The notes under the pieces: generated by a model | What the model saw: only the letters and a program-made list of their open reading frames with translations | Told to the model about the DNA's origin: nothing | Databases searched by the model: none | Translations under genes and position numbers: made by a program | Shown: positions 1 to 12,151 of the stretch, one piece after another | Layout of the letters: each line of letters begins with the position of its first letter | Position numbering within the stretch: the stretch's first letter is position 1 | Source: Fomes fomentarius | Taxonomy: Eukaryota; Basidiomycota; Agaricomycetes; Polyporales; Polyporaceae | Direction: 5' to 3' | Length of the DNA: 64,000 nt | Assembly (NCBI GenBank): GCA_022606135.1 | Contig: JABYQN010000009.1 | Location: 2,319,001-2,383,000, forward strand

Positions 1-1
1 C

Positions 2-1506
2 TACGGGGTTTTCGACACTCCACTGAATGGTATCTGGCACACTGTCGGTCCCCAGATTCGTGACCTCATCAAGTTACGAGAGATACGCCGGTCGTCCACC
101 GACACTGCTCGGTTTTTCACCCACGGACCGCCGGGAGAGGAGGCGAAGGGAAGTCTCGGTCCCGTCGTCATCTGGGTCGGCGTCCTCCCCGGTTCTACCT
201 CATCCGATACCGCCCATGATGTCTCCCAAGAGATCCTTGCGCTTCTGCTGAAGAACGGAGTCGAGGATGTTGTTGTGGAATGGCGCGAGGCGGTCCCGCA
301 GAGACTGGCAGGTCCCTCTCTTATGCGCCATGTCGGCAGCGGAAATGCCACCCATCATGTCCGCCGCTTCCTCACCGCTCTTCTTGGTGTTCCCCTTGCA
401 ACAGAAACAATGGAGGAGGAGGATACCCAGGGCACACTTACGCTCTGGTTTCACGAAAATAGAGACAGAGATGGCAATCCTAGCAACAAGGTTTATGGAG
501 TCAGCAACTGCCACGTCCTACGCCAGGACACCACCACCGAGTATGAGCACAAAGGCGGTGCACCCAAGGACCACGTTCGTATCAGTGGGATGCGTCGATT
601 CCAGCGCGGTCTCGACGATATCATGAAGGCCATCGCTGATCACGGCATTCTCGCGGACCTTTGGGTCCGAGAGATCGTCAAACTGCAGGCGAAGGATGGG
701 CAGGACCCGGAGAACGCGAAAGAGATCCGGCGGATTCAACGCAGATTGGACGACGACAACGAAGCTATCCTCGATCTGGAGGCCTTCTTCGACGAAGTGA
801 AGAGATACTGGTCCAGTACCAAGTTCCGCGACATTGGACACGTTCAATATGCTCCGGCCATCACGGTTGACGAGGAAGGTGGCACACTATACACCTCGGA
901 CTGGGCTGCGTTCTTGGCTGCTGAGGCGAAGGTCAAGGATACGTTTGAGGGCAATGTCGTTGATCTCGGTATGTTTCGACTGATCTGTCTCGGATTCATC
1001 TCATCGCAGAGAAACAACCTTATTCAGGTTCCAAGTATTCACCTCAAGACCTTACGGATATGTTCTATCCGGTGGGTGGTGGTCCGACCACGTTCAAGTT
1101 TCCCGAGGAGAGAAAGCTTCGTATCGTGGGTTGCGCCACGAAGGAGGACCTTGCCAGCCCTACAGAGTTCGACAGCGAACGCCAGCGCTGCCTTATCGTC
1201 GGACGCTACGCCGGCCTCGTTTCATTCGCTGAAAACGAAGTCGGCATCGAGTCCGTCGAGCTCGCGATTTACAACTCGGGCCACAAGTCTGCCGAAGTCT
1301 TCTCTGCTAAAGGAGACTCGGGCTCCCTCGTTTGGCACACGAAGGACGGTAAAGCTTACATCGTTGGTCAACTTCACTCCGGTCGCAACAAAGGCGGCTC
1401 GACCAGCAACCACATTACGTATTGCACCCCTGGTTGGTACTTGCTGGACCATATCAAGAAGAAGTTCAAGTACGCCGACTTCTACTGCACCAACTGGTCA
1501 GCTTAA
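2..1506 (+). CDS. Trypsin-like serine peptidase-fold protein, 5' end outside the window
   Basis: The reading frame is already open at the first bases, so the start lies upstream. One intron (about 969-1027, 59 bp, GTATGT...CAG) joins two frames; the protein ends with DFYCTNWSA. Two chymotrypsin-fold signatures are visible: SNCHVL, fitting the catalytic His, and AKGDSGSLVW near the C-terminus, fitting the oxyanion-hole/nucleophile motif GDSGS. The Asp of the triad is not certain; acidic residues between the two motifs (for example TSDW) are candidates. A charged, probably helical insertion of about 100 residues separates the His and Ser motifs, longer than in secreted trypsins, and no signal peptide can be judged because the N-terminus is missing. 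Similar large intracellular-looking trypsin-fold proteins occur in Agaricomycetes, mostly as hypothetical proteins. Proteolytic activity is inference; the fold call is fairly safe. Confidence 0.72.
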
Positions 1507-1823
1507 GAACAACATCGTCCGCTCTTAATCTCCGTCTTCACGCCTCTTCTTCTATGACTCGCTATTGTTGATATGTATCCGTAACTGGCCGTACCCGCAC
1601 TGTACTGTATTTGGGAATGCATAAGTGAGGCGCTGTTGTACAACATGATATCGTGTGCATCCAATGATTCTGTTCATGACTACCATCCCCATCCAGCCTG
1701 CTGTAGCAGAGTGTTCGTGAGCTTCTCCTGGGCCTGTGGGAGCGGCAGCGTGCTCCCTCCGCCACTGACACAAAGGGACTGTTAGACGACTACGGTGAGA
1801 GTACGACGTTGAGACGGACTGAC
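1507..1823. other. Convergent intergenic region
   Basis: This short gap separates the 3' ends of the peptidase-like gene and EXO70. It should hold both 3' UTRs. I see no ORF with coding character and no repeat. Confidence 0.6.
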
Positions 1824-4190
1824 TCACGAGTAGAAGCCCTTGATGTGTTTCTCGACTTCTTCCGGGGGCATTTTGATATCTGTATATTACCGTGTAAGGT
1901 CACGCAACCTTGATCAGTCTGTGGCAAGATACGACACGCACACTTCTGAGGATCTGCAGAACACTACCGAGTCAGTCACAAAAGCACGACGGAAGGACAC
2001 AGGACGTACTCTTGCTGAACTCCTTCCCAAGGTTTCTCTGTATGAACCGCTGCAACGACGGCACGACCAACTTGACAGCTTCGTCCGCAACAGTCGCCCG
2101 TCCCTCCGGGTCGTCCGCCAGGACACGCGCCATCTGGTGCCTCTCCGTGACCTCGTCCAGCAGATCGAAGAACCTGTTGAACTTCTCCTTGACCGCGCTC
2201 TTGCCCTTGTCCTTCTCGTCGATGAGCGTCTGCAAGAGCGGCGAGAAGTTCGCGTCAAAGTACCCGGCCTTGGCGGTGCGGAAGTTCGAGTTGAGGAGCT
2301 CTTGGGAGGGACGAGAGAGGATCTCTGTGACGTCGGCGCGTTCGACGAGCAGTTGCGTGCGCAGAAAGGAGACGTTGTTGAGCAGGAAGATAGCTCCGAA
2401 TGCGGGTCGTTTGCTCATGCGCGAGAGAGCGAGGAGGGATTGGATTACGGCGCTGATGACATCGTCTGCGAGCCGGGTGTCAGTTCAGTAGTGAGCGAGG
2501 TGAGTGCGGGAAGAGCTTACACGTGAAATGTTCAAGGACAGTGCCCTCATCCACCTCAGCGGCCTTCGTTTTCCCTACCCGCGTACCCTCGCCCATCCTC
2601 CAGTTGCCGTCACCGAGCGTCAAGAGCGCCGACGCTGCTGCGTCTCGCACGGCCAGCAATCGTTCGAGGTACTCGACAGTCTACAGAAATAGTGAGCTTG
2701 ATACCGCTCAGCAACGATGAGTACGAGTGGCATACATACCGAGATCGTGAACTCCGCGAGACCTGTGCCGACCTCACCGCCTTTCCCCAATCCCGCCATA
2801 CGAATATCCGCGAGGATCTCAGGGAAACTCCGCAGACATGACGCGCGAATCGAGTGCAAGCCCTCCTTTAGCTCGTTGTCCTTGCGTTCTGCCCGCCGTG
2901 ACATCACATCACTCCATCTCGGCTGGAGCACCGTGAGCGCAGAGTACGCGGAGAGAGCCAGGAACGTGTTCTTGTTCAGGTTGCGCTTGATCAGCGACCC
3001 GAGTGAGCCCAATGTGGAAGTGAAGAGCGTAGTGAGAGGGTTGATGAGAGTGGCATATGTCGAACCGATGGTGCTTGCGGCGTTAAGCGGTGCGAGTTCG
3101 AGCAACAACTCGTACTCGTCCTGCAAGAATGAGATATCTCGGATACAGCATACATGATTACGAGGAGGCAATTTACCTCTGCTATGGAGATCAAGTTCTC
3201 CGTCCAATTCCCTACCTCTTGGCCTGCGGCAACACCGTCTATGGTCTCTGCCCGATCGACGACGCGCTTCCCAAACGTCTCCAGGCACTTACGCACCCAT
3301 GCCCCGCGCATATCTCCATACCCCTTCTGCGCATCCTTGAGCGCCGACTGTATTCCTTGTGCAGCAGGGTGCGAAGGATGTGTCGCGGGTAGAGGTAATG
3401 TCCTTAGGAAGGCCACGAGCGGCCTGAGCGTTACGAGCAGGTGAGCGGGGAATGGAACGGGCGTGAACTCGGCGCCGCCTGGAGGGGCTCCTGAGGATCC
3501 TTCCGCGACGAGCTTCGTGTAGAGCTGGATGAGCTTCTTCGCGCCACTCTCTACCAGACGGGCCTAACGAGGATATTCAGTTATCAAAGTCCTATGGGGC
3601 AAGGAGACTACGGACCTTGTCCCGAGAATCCGCGCTGTTGAACGCGACACTTGCATTCATACGCTCAAGAACCTCGGTGTATGCGGTTAGTTGGTTAGGT
3701 TGCGGTCTATATTACGTCTTGTAAACCAGATGAGCTACGTTTGGCGAGAAATCTATTTACCCCCGCAGGATCAAGGCCTCCTCAGCAGCGACGCCCTCAT
3801 GGTAACTTGCGATTTCATCTATCTTCTGCAAGGCACTCTCGATGTCTGTGTCCGTCGGTACCTCAGGCGATATCTCGGCGTTCACTGAAGTATGCACGCA
3901 CTGTTCGCTCGCCTTGTGAGCAGCTGTGTTGAGGTGTATAGTGGCAGGATAGATTTCTCTAGCTTGACGAGGCGAGTATCGAAGCTAGACAGGATAGCTA
4001 TGGCCTGGTCCGCATACATGCAGTTATACGGCAAGAGTTGACACTCACAAGTCATACGCTGAGAGATCTGACGAGTCTTGTTGAGGTTCTGCTCAAGCTA
4101 GACGAAGGCATGTTGTAGGAACCGTGCGCGAGAGCGTGTTCAAAGCACAAGCACGCTCACCAGCTCGATTTCTGCCGTCTCGTCATCCAT
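1824..4190 (-). CDS. EXO70: Exocyst complex subunit Exo70
   Basis: Exo70 is a rod-shaped exocyst subunit that tethers secretory vesicles to the plasma membrane through PI(4,5)P2 and Rho/Cdc42 GTPases. The start ATG (4188-4190) gives MDDETAEIEL, the typical short first exon; the next exons give a coiled N-terminal region with LSSFDTRLVKLEKSI. The diagnostic Exo70 C-terminal domain follows: AIFLLNNVSFLR (family pattern ALFLLNN), FNRFFDLLDEVTERHQ, VVPSLQRFIQRNLGKEF and a last small exon PPEEVEKHIKGFY before the stop. I count roughly nine or ten exons with introns of about 50-80 bp; not every boundary was fixed. Length (about 640 residues) fits the family. The gene diverges from TRL1 across about 670 bp. 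Identification is firm; exact exon borders in the N-terminal half are less so. Confidence 0.88.
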
Positions 4191-4864
4191 ATCTGTCGTC
4201 TGTCGTCTACAGGGCCGCCGCCGTGCTTTGTCAAGTTAGATTGAATTGGCACCGATAGTCCAGACAACTCAGTCAACTTGGATATTCAAGTAGTCACCAC
4301 ACTGTCCAGATTCGTCGCAAGCCCTCAAGAGTGCGAGATGACGAGAGAATTCAGGAGCTTCCAAGACGGGATCTGAGCAGGTCGCCAAGTTTATAATGGA
4401 AGTTGAGTGCACAGACCGGGCACAGACTCGGAATGCGAGACGCTGTGCGCAAGCGGGCTCGTCGGCGAGATCCTCGTATGCTCGCGAGTCGCGGCTTGAA
4501 ACCGTCATCATCGCCGCCTGTGGCGCGCTCCCGAATTCGTAGAGGTAGAGTCATCGCGCGTGACACCGCTCGACACACACATATGTATTCGAGTCAGACT
4601 CAGGTAAGTTAAAACTGACAGTCCACAGCTTCCGGCATGCACGCTGCAGCTGGGTCGCAGACTCGCCGAGCTGCGCCACTCCTTCGCTCTCTCCATCGCT
4701 TCAGAATCACTACTACTCTCAGTGGACGTCCTCCAGGTTTACTTTGTCTTGGAAAAGGTCGTTTCATTCATTTGCATCATCACCACCGCTGCCCTCTGCG
4801 CCCCGCGAGACTGTCTGCCGCCCAGACGTTCTTTCGTTCTAAACGAGACTTATCGCAGATCAGC
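4191..4864. promoter_or_regulatory. Shared divergent promoter region of EXO70 and TRL1
   Basis: The 674 bp between two divergent start codons must hold both promoters. A strong splice donor (CAGGTAAGT near 4600) lies upstream of TRL1 and could belong to a 5' UTR intron, although the nearest acceptor is ambiguous. An ATG at 4637 is in frame with TRL1 (see findings). No independent gene is supported. Confidence 0.5.
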
Positions 4865-7700
4865 ATGGCCTCCTCTTCGTCTCCGCCACCCGTCGTGGCG
4901 TGCGTAGACCAGACTGAGGAGCTCGCGGAGCTCTTCGAGTCCGTCAGCATCGACGAAGAAGACTCGGAGCTCATCGATGCGCTCAGGACGCTCTCCAAGA
5001 AGTCGCCCAAGCTCGTCAGGTCCTCCGACTACAAAGCTCCCGCGGATCCAAGCACCATCGTGACGAGCTGGAAGATGAACGAGTTCAAGTATTACGACAT
5101 CCCATCGCCGTTCCCTACGCTCGCGCGCGGCCTCTTCACCCAGGAGATCAAGCGGAACAAACGGATGAAGTATCGCATTGTGGTGCGAGGATATGACAAG
5201 TTCTTCAACATAGGCGAGGTCCCTTGGACAACGGTGTGTTCCTACGCTATATCGCGATTTGGTTTGGACCTGTATGCGCGTGTCTATGTGTCCTTACTGA
5301 CTTTTCTTTCTCGCGAGTAGTGGAGTTCGCTAGAGGCGCATACAAGCGCGCCGTATACTCTCACACTCAAGTCCAACGGATGCATCATCTTCATTGCCGC
5401 ACTCACTTCGACAAAGCTCCTCGTCACATCAAAACATTCCCTTGGTCCGAATGCAAGCGCGAGCGGAGCAGAAAGCCACGCTCAGGTAGGGGAACGGTGG
5501 CTCCGCAAGCACCTCGCAGCCGCCGGCAAGACCGAGAAAGAGCTCGCGCAGACGCTTTGGGACAGAAACTGGACTGCGGTAGCCGAGGTCAAACTGCCTA
5601 GTATTGTTCTTTTGATACGACTCTAACGAAGTATACGCGTAGCTGTGCGACGACTCGTTCGAAGAGCACGTCCTCCCATACCCGCCCGAGAAGACTGGTC
5701 TACATCTCCACGGTCTCAACTCGTGCTCAAAAGCATTCCGAACGCAAGCCCAAGAGATCGTCGACGCCTTCGCGAAAGAATGGGGCTTCATCGCCACACC
5801 CTCCATCGTCCTCAACACCATCCCCGAAGTGAAAACCTTCACGGAAGAGATCGCCAAGGCAGGTAGCTGGAACGGCGAAGCGGTGGAAGGCTTCGTCGTC
5901 CGCACGCACGTCACCGCGCCGCCCACCAAAGGCAACAAGCCCGCGTCCGCCTCACCGTACCCCGTGGGATCCTCGTTCTTCTTCAAAGTCAAGTTCGACG
6001 AACCCTACATGATGTATCGCGACTGGCGTGAGGTGACGAAGACGCTACTTTCGAAAGGCGCGAGCGCTTCCAATGTGCCGAAGAACAAGCTCCGCCGCCC
6101 CGAGACGAAGTTGTATGTGCAGTGGGTGTGTGGGGAGATCAAGCGCGACCGGACGCAGTTTACCGAGTTCACGAAGGGGAAGGGAATCATCGCGACAAGG
6201 GAGCGGTTTCTAGATTGGGTGGCGAGCGGGGGCCAGCAGGTGCTGGACGCTGCGGAGGCTGTCCCGGAGGAGACGGGGTCGAAGAAGGAAGTGGACTTGA
6301 CGAAGGGGAAGACAATCATTGTCCCTGTCGCGATTCCTGGCGTAGGTACGTCTCGTTCTGTTTGCTCTCTGACTGCTCTGTTCTGTGGCATGTGTCGCGT
6401 GCTCGGGCTAATATGTTTGGTTGAATAGGCAAGACGACGATTGCCGTTGCGCTCGCACACCTGTTCGGCTTCGGGCACGTGCAGAGTGATGACGTTCACG
6501 CAAAGAAGCCCGCGCCGATCTTTATCAAGAACGTCGTCAGCGCCCTCAAGACGCACGACGTCGTCATCGCCGACAAGTACGTCTGTCCCTCCTTCTTCCT
6601 GCCCTTAACACCACTCACCCTTATTCTACAGGAACAATCACCTGCGCCAGCACCGCCAACAGCTACGCGAAGCCGCGCAGAAATTTGACCCTCCCGCACA
6701 CCTCCTGGCTCTGAACTGGTCCTTCGACCTCCCTCCCTCGACTGTACACCGGATCTGCGGCGATCGAATCACCGAGCGGGGCGACCGGCACCAGACACTC
6801 ATCGCAGACGAGCGCAAGACGCACGAAGACGTGCTCTGGCAGTTCCTCAAGAACGCCGAGGAGCTCGCCGACAGCGAGGCAGACGTAGTCGCGACCATGG
6901 ACGTCGAGGAACCCCTTGATGACGCACTGAGTCGCGCCGTGGGCGTCGTCGTCAACAATTTGGGGCTGCCGCAGCCGGATGTGGAGAGGATGGGCCAGGC
7001 GCTGGCTGTTGCACGAGCGTATGAGCCCGCAGTGAGGGAGAAGAAGGGGAAGGACGCGGGGGCGCAGAATGAGCAATCTGTACAGGTGCAGGGACAGGGC
7101 AAGAAAGCGAAGACGAAGAAGCCGCGGTACTACGCTTTCCTCGCCGAGGTGGACCTCCAGGCCGTCGTGGGCTCTGTGTTTTCCGGTGCGAATGATAACG
7201 AGGTTGACGCACAGGTTCTGGAAGAGGGAAAGACGTTGTGGGCCCATCTCCTCAAGGAAAGGCGCGTACAGCAACGGCCGCACGTCACGCTTGTGCACGA
7301 AAAGTCGCTGCCTAGAGAAAAGGGTATGTGGGAGCGGTGTGCGGGACTGGACGCCCTCTCGCGCCCGCCCATCTTCTCATTCCGTCTCGGGCACCTCGTA
7401 TGGAACGGGCGTGTGATGGCAGCAACGGTCGTCGACGTCGCCGCGGAGGCGGAGGAAGGGACGGAGAAGGAGGTCGGGCAGGGCAAGAGCGGACGAGCGG
7501 CAGTGGATTTCGTGGTCAGCTTGCCGGAGGAGTTGAGGAAGAAGCTGCATATCACTGTCGGGACGCGACATGGGAGTATCCCGCCCGTCGAGGGGGGCGA
7601 GTTGGTCGTGCAGTGGAAGAACGACGGCGCCGGTCCGGAGGTGCACGCGATACCGCTCAAGGATGTGTGGGTCAAGGGAAGGGTCAAGGGGTTGCTGTAG
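4865..7700 (+). CDS. TRL1: Fungal tRNA ligase (ligase-kinase-cyclic phosphodiesterase)
   Basis: This trifunctional enzyme heals and seals tRNA exons after endonuclease cleavage and, in fungi, also joins HAC1/XBP1-type mRNA in the unfolded protein response. Five exons (4865-5233, 5321-5587, 5643-6345, 6429-6576, 6632-7700) keep frame and give 851 residues, the normal family size. The adenylyltransferase domain is N-terminal with motif I KSNGCI (Lys about 140) and VAELCDDSFEEHVL. The central kinase has a P-loop GVGKTT (about 445-450). The C-terminal 2H phosphodiesterase has two HxT motifs, HVTLVHEK and HITVGTRHG. All three active sites look intact. Intron 2 has a weak donor (GTCAAA), but the splice restores a conserved segment. 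I chose the ATG at 4865 because family similarity begins soon after; an in-frame ATG at 4637 is an alternative. Confidence 0.95.
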
Positions 7701-9938
7701 CTTAGGCGGTGTGTAGGATATCGATGCTGCGGGTGAGCTGCTTTGCTAGTGTCCGATGCTCGTAGGCTCGTGAAATGGGGCCCAACGCTAACTAGAGTGT
7801 TGTATCTTTGGCTTATTGCACACACCAATGGCTTATCGTCATGTTGCTTGGGACGAAGGATGAGGCATATGTAGTCTTCGATACGGCGTATGTGTACTCA
7901 GCGCGCGCGATCGGCCTACCGGCACCACTACGCCACATTACTTACTCTAGATCGAGGGGTCCTTATGACTACGTTGCGTATATCTACGTCTCAGCTGCAT
8001 CTGAATGGAGTCACTGGATTGCATAACGAACGAGCTCCGAGTACTGACGTATGGAAGGTAGGATGGTACGCAGAGCATTGCTCGGCCGGGCTTTCTTGGA
8101 CGTCACTAACTGCACAGAGTGAAGATCTGTGCCCGAATTCAATGAACTGTCGGGGCATTCATTTGTGTCGGTGTGCTCAATTGCAAAAGTCGCGATACCG
8201 GATGGACTCAGATGCCGGTCCGACCCTCCGGAACGTTACATGTACTTATTTACATTCCACACAACTTCCCTATAGGACACAAGTACTACGCAGCGGGGTC
8301 GAAATGGTATAGACGCGTACGGCCGTGGCAAGCCAAGATGAGTTCTCTACAATACCATGAGTTCGTCACAGAACTGAAATCACCAACACCCGAGGCAGGC
8401 CTGTGTATTGTGATAGATACCCGTCACACGTCAAGCTTGTCAAGCTTGCCGTTAGTGAATCTACAAAGTAAGGTTGCAATCGGGGTTCCTGGTTCAAGTT
8501 GTGTGGGAGTCGGACCTGTGGACCACCACTTACCAAGGATGGAAAGAGCCAAGTCTATGCTGTTATCTACGCGAAGCGTGAGTGGGTAGACAAACTATAG
8601 ACCGGCATGTACCATAGAAGGACTCAATCGAAGAGGACCAGGTGGGCGGTCCATGCACACTCCATAAACACGCATGTGGACTTGCGTGTGTGCAGTTCTC
8701 GAGTCACGTCGACGACAAGAGACTGATTGATGGCTCTGGATGGGCTCACCACAGGCCATGGGCCCCGCCACCTATTAACAGGGTGAGAAAGTCCCGGACG
8801 CTCGCCGTGTCGCAGATTGGTTAGTCCAGGCTACTTATCGCGGCCTGCGTATCTTTGAACAGCTACGTGCACAGAGTAAGTAGTGTGAGTCATTGTATAT
8901 CGGTTGGTTCCACAACACATACACGTGCATCGGAGTGCTAGTGTCTCTACAGCAAGGCAGTTAGCACCTCCAGAGCAAGGTGAACAGTGCACGACACGAG
9001 GGAAGACAGACATGCAAGGTGGCTGGCGAGGGATGGGTAAGATCGAGACATACGACTGCTGTGCCTTGAAATCGACATCCAGATCTTGTGCCTGTCGAGC
9101 GCCTATGCTCTTGCAGCGCCACCGAGTGCCCGGATCGTAAGCCGGATCGCGCGCCCGACGACCGAGAGGAGTTGAGAGGTGGCATGATTTGGCCACAACG
9201 ATCGAGCAATCCAGACAGCCAGAAAAACATTTCCTAACGACGCGGCCCATCCCGAACATCCAGCCAAAATTGCGCAGACATATGTGACCTCGGCCCAGCT
9301 GGCGGTGCACGCGAACACGTACTTATTTTGTTGGAGCTGCATGGCTGCTTGAGAGATGCGGTGTTCGGTAAGAGATAATATCTTACGGGTCCGTTGTGTT
9401 ACGCGCGTGTTGGCCGCACACGAGGGACGAGAAGCCATCTTGATCGTTTGCGTGCGCAACGCACCAACGCGTGACTGGGAGAGGGAAAAGCGCGATGAGC
9501 ACTGGTTCTGGAATCTGCACTACGTACCTACTGTCCTTGTGGTTCCTTGCGGGCGTTCGTATGCGTGAGGCGTGCTGTATCGTACCTGCCGGCGGCTTGT
9601 CTATCGTTATCGACAAGCCAGGCAATCTTTTTGCATTTTCTCCTCCCTCATCCAGAGTTCAGGTTCGTACGTGCATTGTAAGCAGTGTGGGGTGTTGACG
9701 TCGCCGCTGGGGGCAGACGACGAAGAGGATGGCGCGAAGGGCTGGGGCGTCGGTGCAGCATGGAGGGTGCTCACATGAGCGGGGTTAGAGTTGGGAGGGC
9801 CTTGTGGGAGGTGTGATCGTAAGTGGGCAGGCCGCGGCAAAGAAGTCGACTGTCACACACCCATCAAAGCCAGAGCGAACGACCATGTGGGCACTCCCCG
9901 CTCCAGTCCATATCCGTCTTATCGTCCGCCCGACCTCA
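7701..9938. other. Gene-poor intergenic stretch
   Basis: More than 2.2 kb lies between the TRL1 stop and the UNC93-like promoter. Open frames are short and lack conserved motifs. A hydrophobic minus-strand ORF near 9103-9438 was weighed and not accepted. No repeat copy of this sequence was recognised elsewhere in the window. Confidence 0.5.
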
Positions 9939-9944
9939 TATAAG
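9939..9944 (+). promoter_or_regulatory. TATA-like element of the UNC93-like gene
   Basis: TATAAG lies about 98 bp upstream of the ATG at 10037, within a pyrimidine-rich stretch typical of basidiomycete core promoters. Confidence 0.5.
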
Positions 9945-10036
9945 TACCCGACCGACTATGCATTCAGTTCTTCGACCTCCCCACTACCGTCCAGCAATCC
10001 TCAGACTCTGCACCCGTCTGCTTCGTCTGGGTCGCC

Positions 10037-12151
10037 ATGGTCAAGCTTCCCACCTGGTACACGTACGTCGACCTCTGTCTTCTCGCTGTGCGCATACACC
10101 CACCCCCAAGTCTTCTAGCACGCCTATGGCGCAGGTCATCCTTGTCGGCATAACCTGGTATGTCCCCCCCCCCCCTTTCATCTCCCAAATTGACCTGCTC
10201 ATCCTCGCACCCGCAGCTTTGCCACAGTAGGAATGTTCAGTGCAGTCTCCAACTTGGGAGCTGGAGGTCTTGACAACGTCGTGCTCTCCGACACATCCAA
10301 CGGTGTCCTCTATGGTTGCTTCGCCATCGCCGGTATCTTCAGTGGCGCGATCAACAACAGTGAGCATTTATTCTATATACTTGATGTTTGTCCCCCTCAT
10401 ATCGGCTCTCAGTTATCGGCCCCCGCCTAACGCTCTTTATCGGTACCCTGGGTTATGCTCTTTATGTCGGCTCGCTCTGGTGGTACGTTGTCTCGTCCAT
10501 ATCGCTGCTTCCCATGCCATCTTGCCACCACTTCCGCTCGTCGGATGTGAGTCTAATTGAGCGCACGACGCCGGCGACGCGTTTCAAACCTGCCGTGGTC
10601 TGGTCTTCCCCGCCTCAACCTTCATTACGACCCCTGGTTCAAGAATAGCCTGCGCGGTTATTTCTGCCCAACGTGGGCATCTTGATATGCAACATCGGGT
10701 CATAGACCACACGAGCATTCTGCCTTCCCCTCTTCGTCCTTTCCCCAATGTTCGCACACATGCTGACTTCCTGCTCTGTGATAGTTACCAGACCCAGCAT
10801 ACCGGATGGTTCGTGATCTTCGCCGGTGCGCTGCTCGGCGTCTCTGCGGCGCTCCTCTGGTCGGCGCAGGGTGCGATCATGATGTCCTACCCGCTTGAGA
10901 AGGACAAGGGCAAGTCGTTCGCAATCTTCTGGGCCATCTTCCAGTTTGGCTCCTTCATTGGCTCTATCATCGCGCTTGCCATCAACATTCGTGAGGGAGG
11001 GCTCAGCGCGGTGTCAACGTCGACATACATCGTGAGTACTCCCTGGCGGCTTCTGGTCCGAAGGGCAACTTCTGAAACGCTACCCGTGTGATGACCTCAG
11101 GCCTTCTTGGTGATCATCTTCATCGGAGTTGCCTCCGCGTTCTTGATCCTGCCGCCAAACAAGGTGATCCGTGCCGATGGCACAATCGTCAAGCTCGAGG
11201 CAGCGTCGCGGCCGCACGAGGAGGTCGTCGGCATGCTTCGTCTCTTCAAGGACTGGCGTCTGCTTGGTGCGTTCCCTGTCACTTCTCGACAGCTCGCCAT
11301 GTGCTCACCCTTCCCCGTGACTGACGCTAGCGCTCCTCCCGATGTTCTTCGCGTCCAACTACTTCTACGCCTACCAGGGTGCTATCAATGCTGGCCGCTT
11401 CGACGGTCCGACCCGTGCTCTCAACGCCACTCTCGAGGGCGCTGGGGCCATCGTCGGCGCCCTGATCATCGGCTACTCCGTCCTTGACATCAAGTACCTC
11501 CACCGCCGCACCCGTGGCTACCTCGGCCTCGCTGTCGTCGCCGTCCTGACCATCATCGTCTGGGCTGTCGGTCTTTCGTGGCAGGTCACCTTCAGCCGTG
11601 CGGACGCGACGGATGCGAACCGCATCAACTATCACCACTCCAACTACGCGGGCAAGGGCGCGCTCTTCTTTTTCTGTAAGTACTAAGGCACTCAATCCGG
11701 CCTCCCCCTTCCTGTGTGCCATGACGCACAATGCTAACAACTCCCCATCTCCATCATTCCAGACTACTTCGTGGACGCGTGCTACCAGGCGCTCGCATAC
11801 TGGATCATGTCTGCGCTCTCCAACGACCCCTTTACCCTCGCCCGGTTCGCAGGTATCTACAAGGCCGTCCAGTCCGCTGGGGCCGCAGGTTCATTCGGCA
11901 TGGACGCCGTCCTGACGCCGTACCTGAACGAGCACCTCGCGTCGTGGATCATGCTGCTATTCTCGTTCCCGCTCGCGTGGCTTGTCCTGCGCAAGGTCAA
12001 GGAGACTAATTACGAGGACGAGAAAATGGTGTACGTGGACGACGTCAAGCGCGAGCATGCCGAGGAGGGACAGGCGCCGGCGGTGCCTGCTGCCTCTTCG
12101 CACCACGACTCGATCGAGAAGGGGAGCGTGGAGAACGTGGCGACTGCCTAA
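10037..12151 (+). CDS. UNC93-like major facilitator membrane protein
   Basis: Eight exons (10037-10062, 10119-10157, 10217-10359, 10413-10482, 10785-11031, 11101-11266, 11331-11675, 11763-12151) give 474 residues. The protein has about eleven to twelve hydrophobic segments and fungal UNC93-family landmarks: GMFSAVSNLGAGG after TM1, GPRLTLFIGTLGYALYVGSL, WSAQGAIMMSYP, and FASNYFYAYQGAINAGRF. Animal UNC-93 regulates ion channels or TLR trafficking; fungal members are MFS-like transporters of unknown substrate, probably in the plasma membrane or vacuole. The cytosolic C-terminal tail (VKETNYEDEK onward) is acidic and Ser-rich. Intron 4 (10483-10784, 302 bp) is far longer than the others (53-87 bp). 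The tandem duplication begins about 115 bp beyond the stop. Confidence 0.85.

Noticed and set aside
4403..4612. Open frame upstream of TRL1 that might be a 5' coding exon
   Set aside because: It does not begin with ATG and no acceptor joins it in frame to the conserved ligase start; a 5' UTR exon remains possible.
8475..8510. GGGGTTCCTGGTTCAAGTTG, resembling a tRNA T-arm
   Set aside because: No matching A box, acceptor stem or anticodon arm at tRNA spacing.
9103..9438. Minus-strand ORF with a hydrophobic stretch in the TRL1-UNC93 gap
   Set aside because: The hydrophobic run is flanked by composition typical of non-coding DNA and there is no family resemblance; kept as a possibility only.
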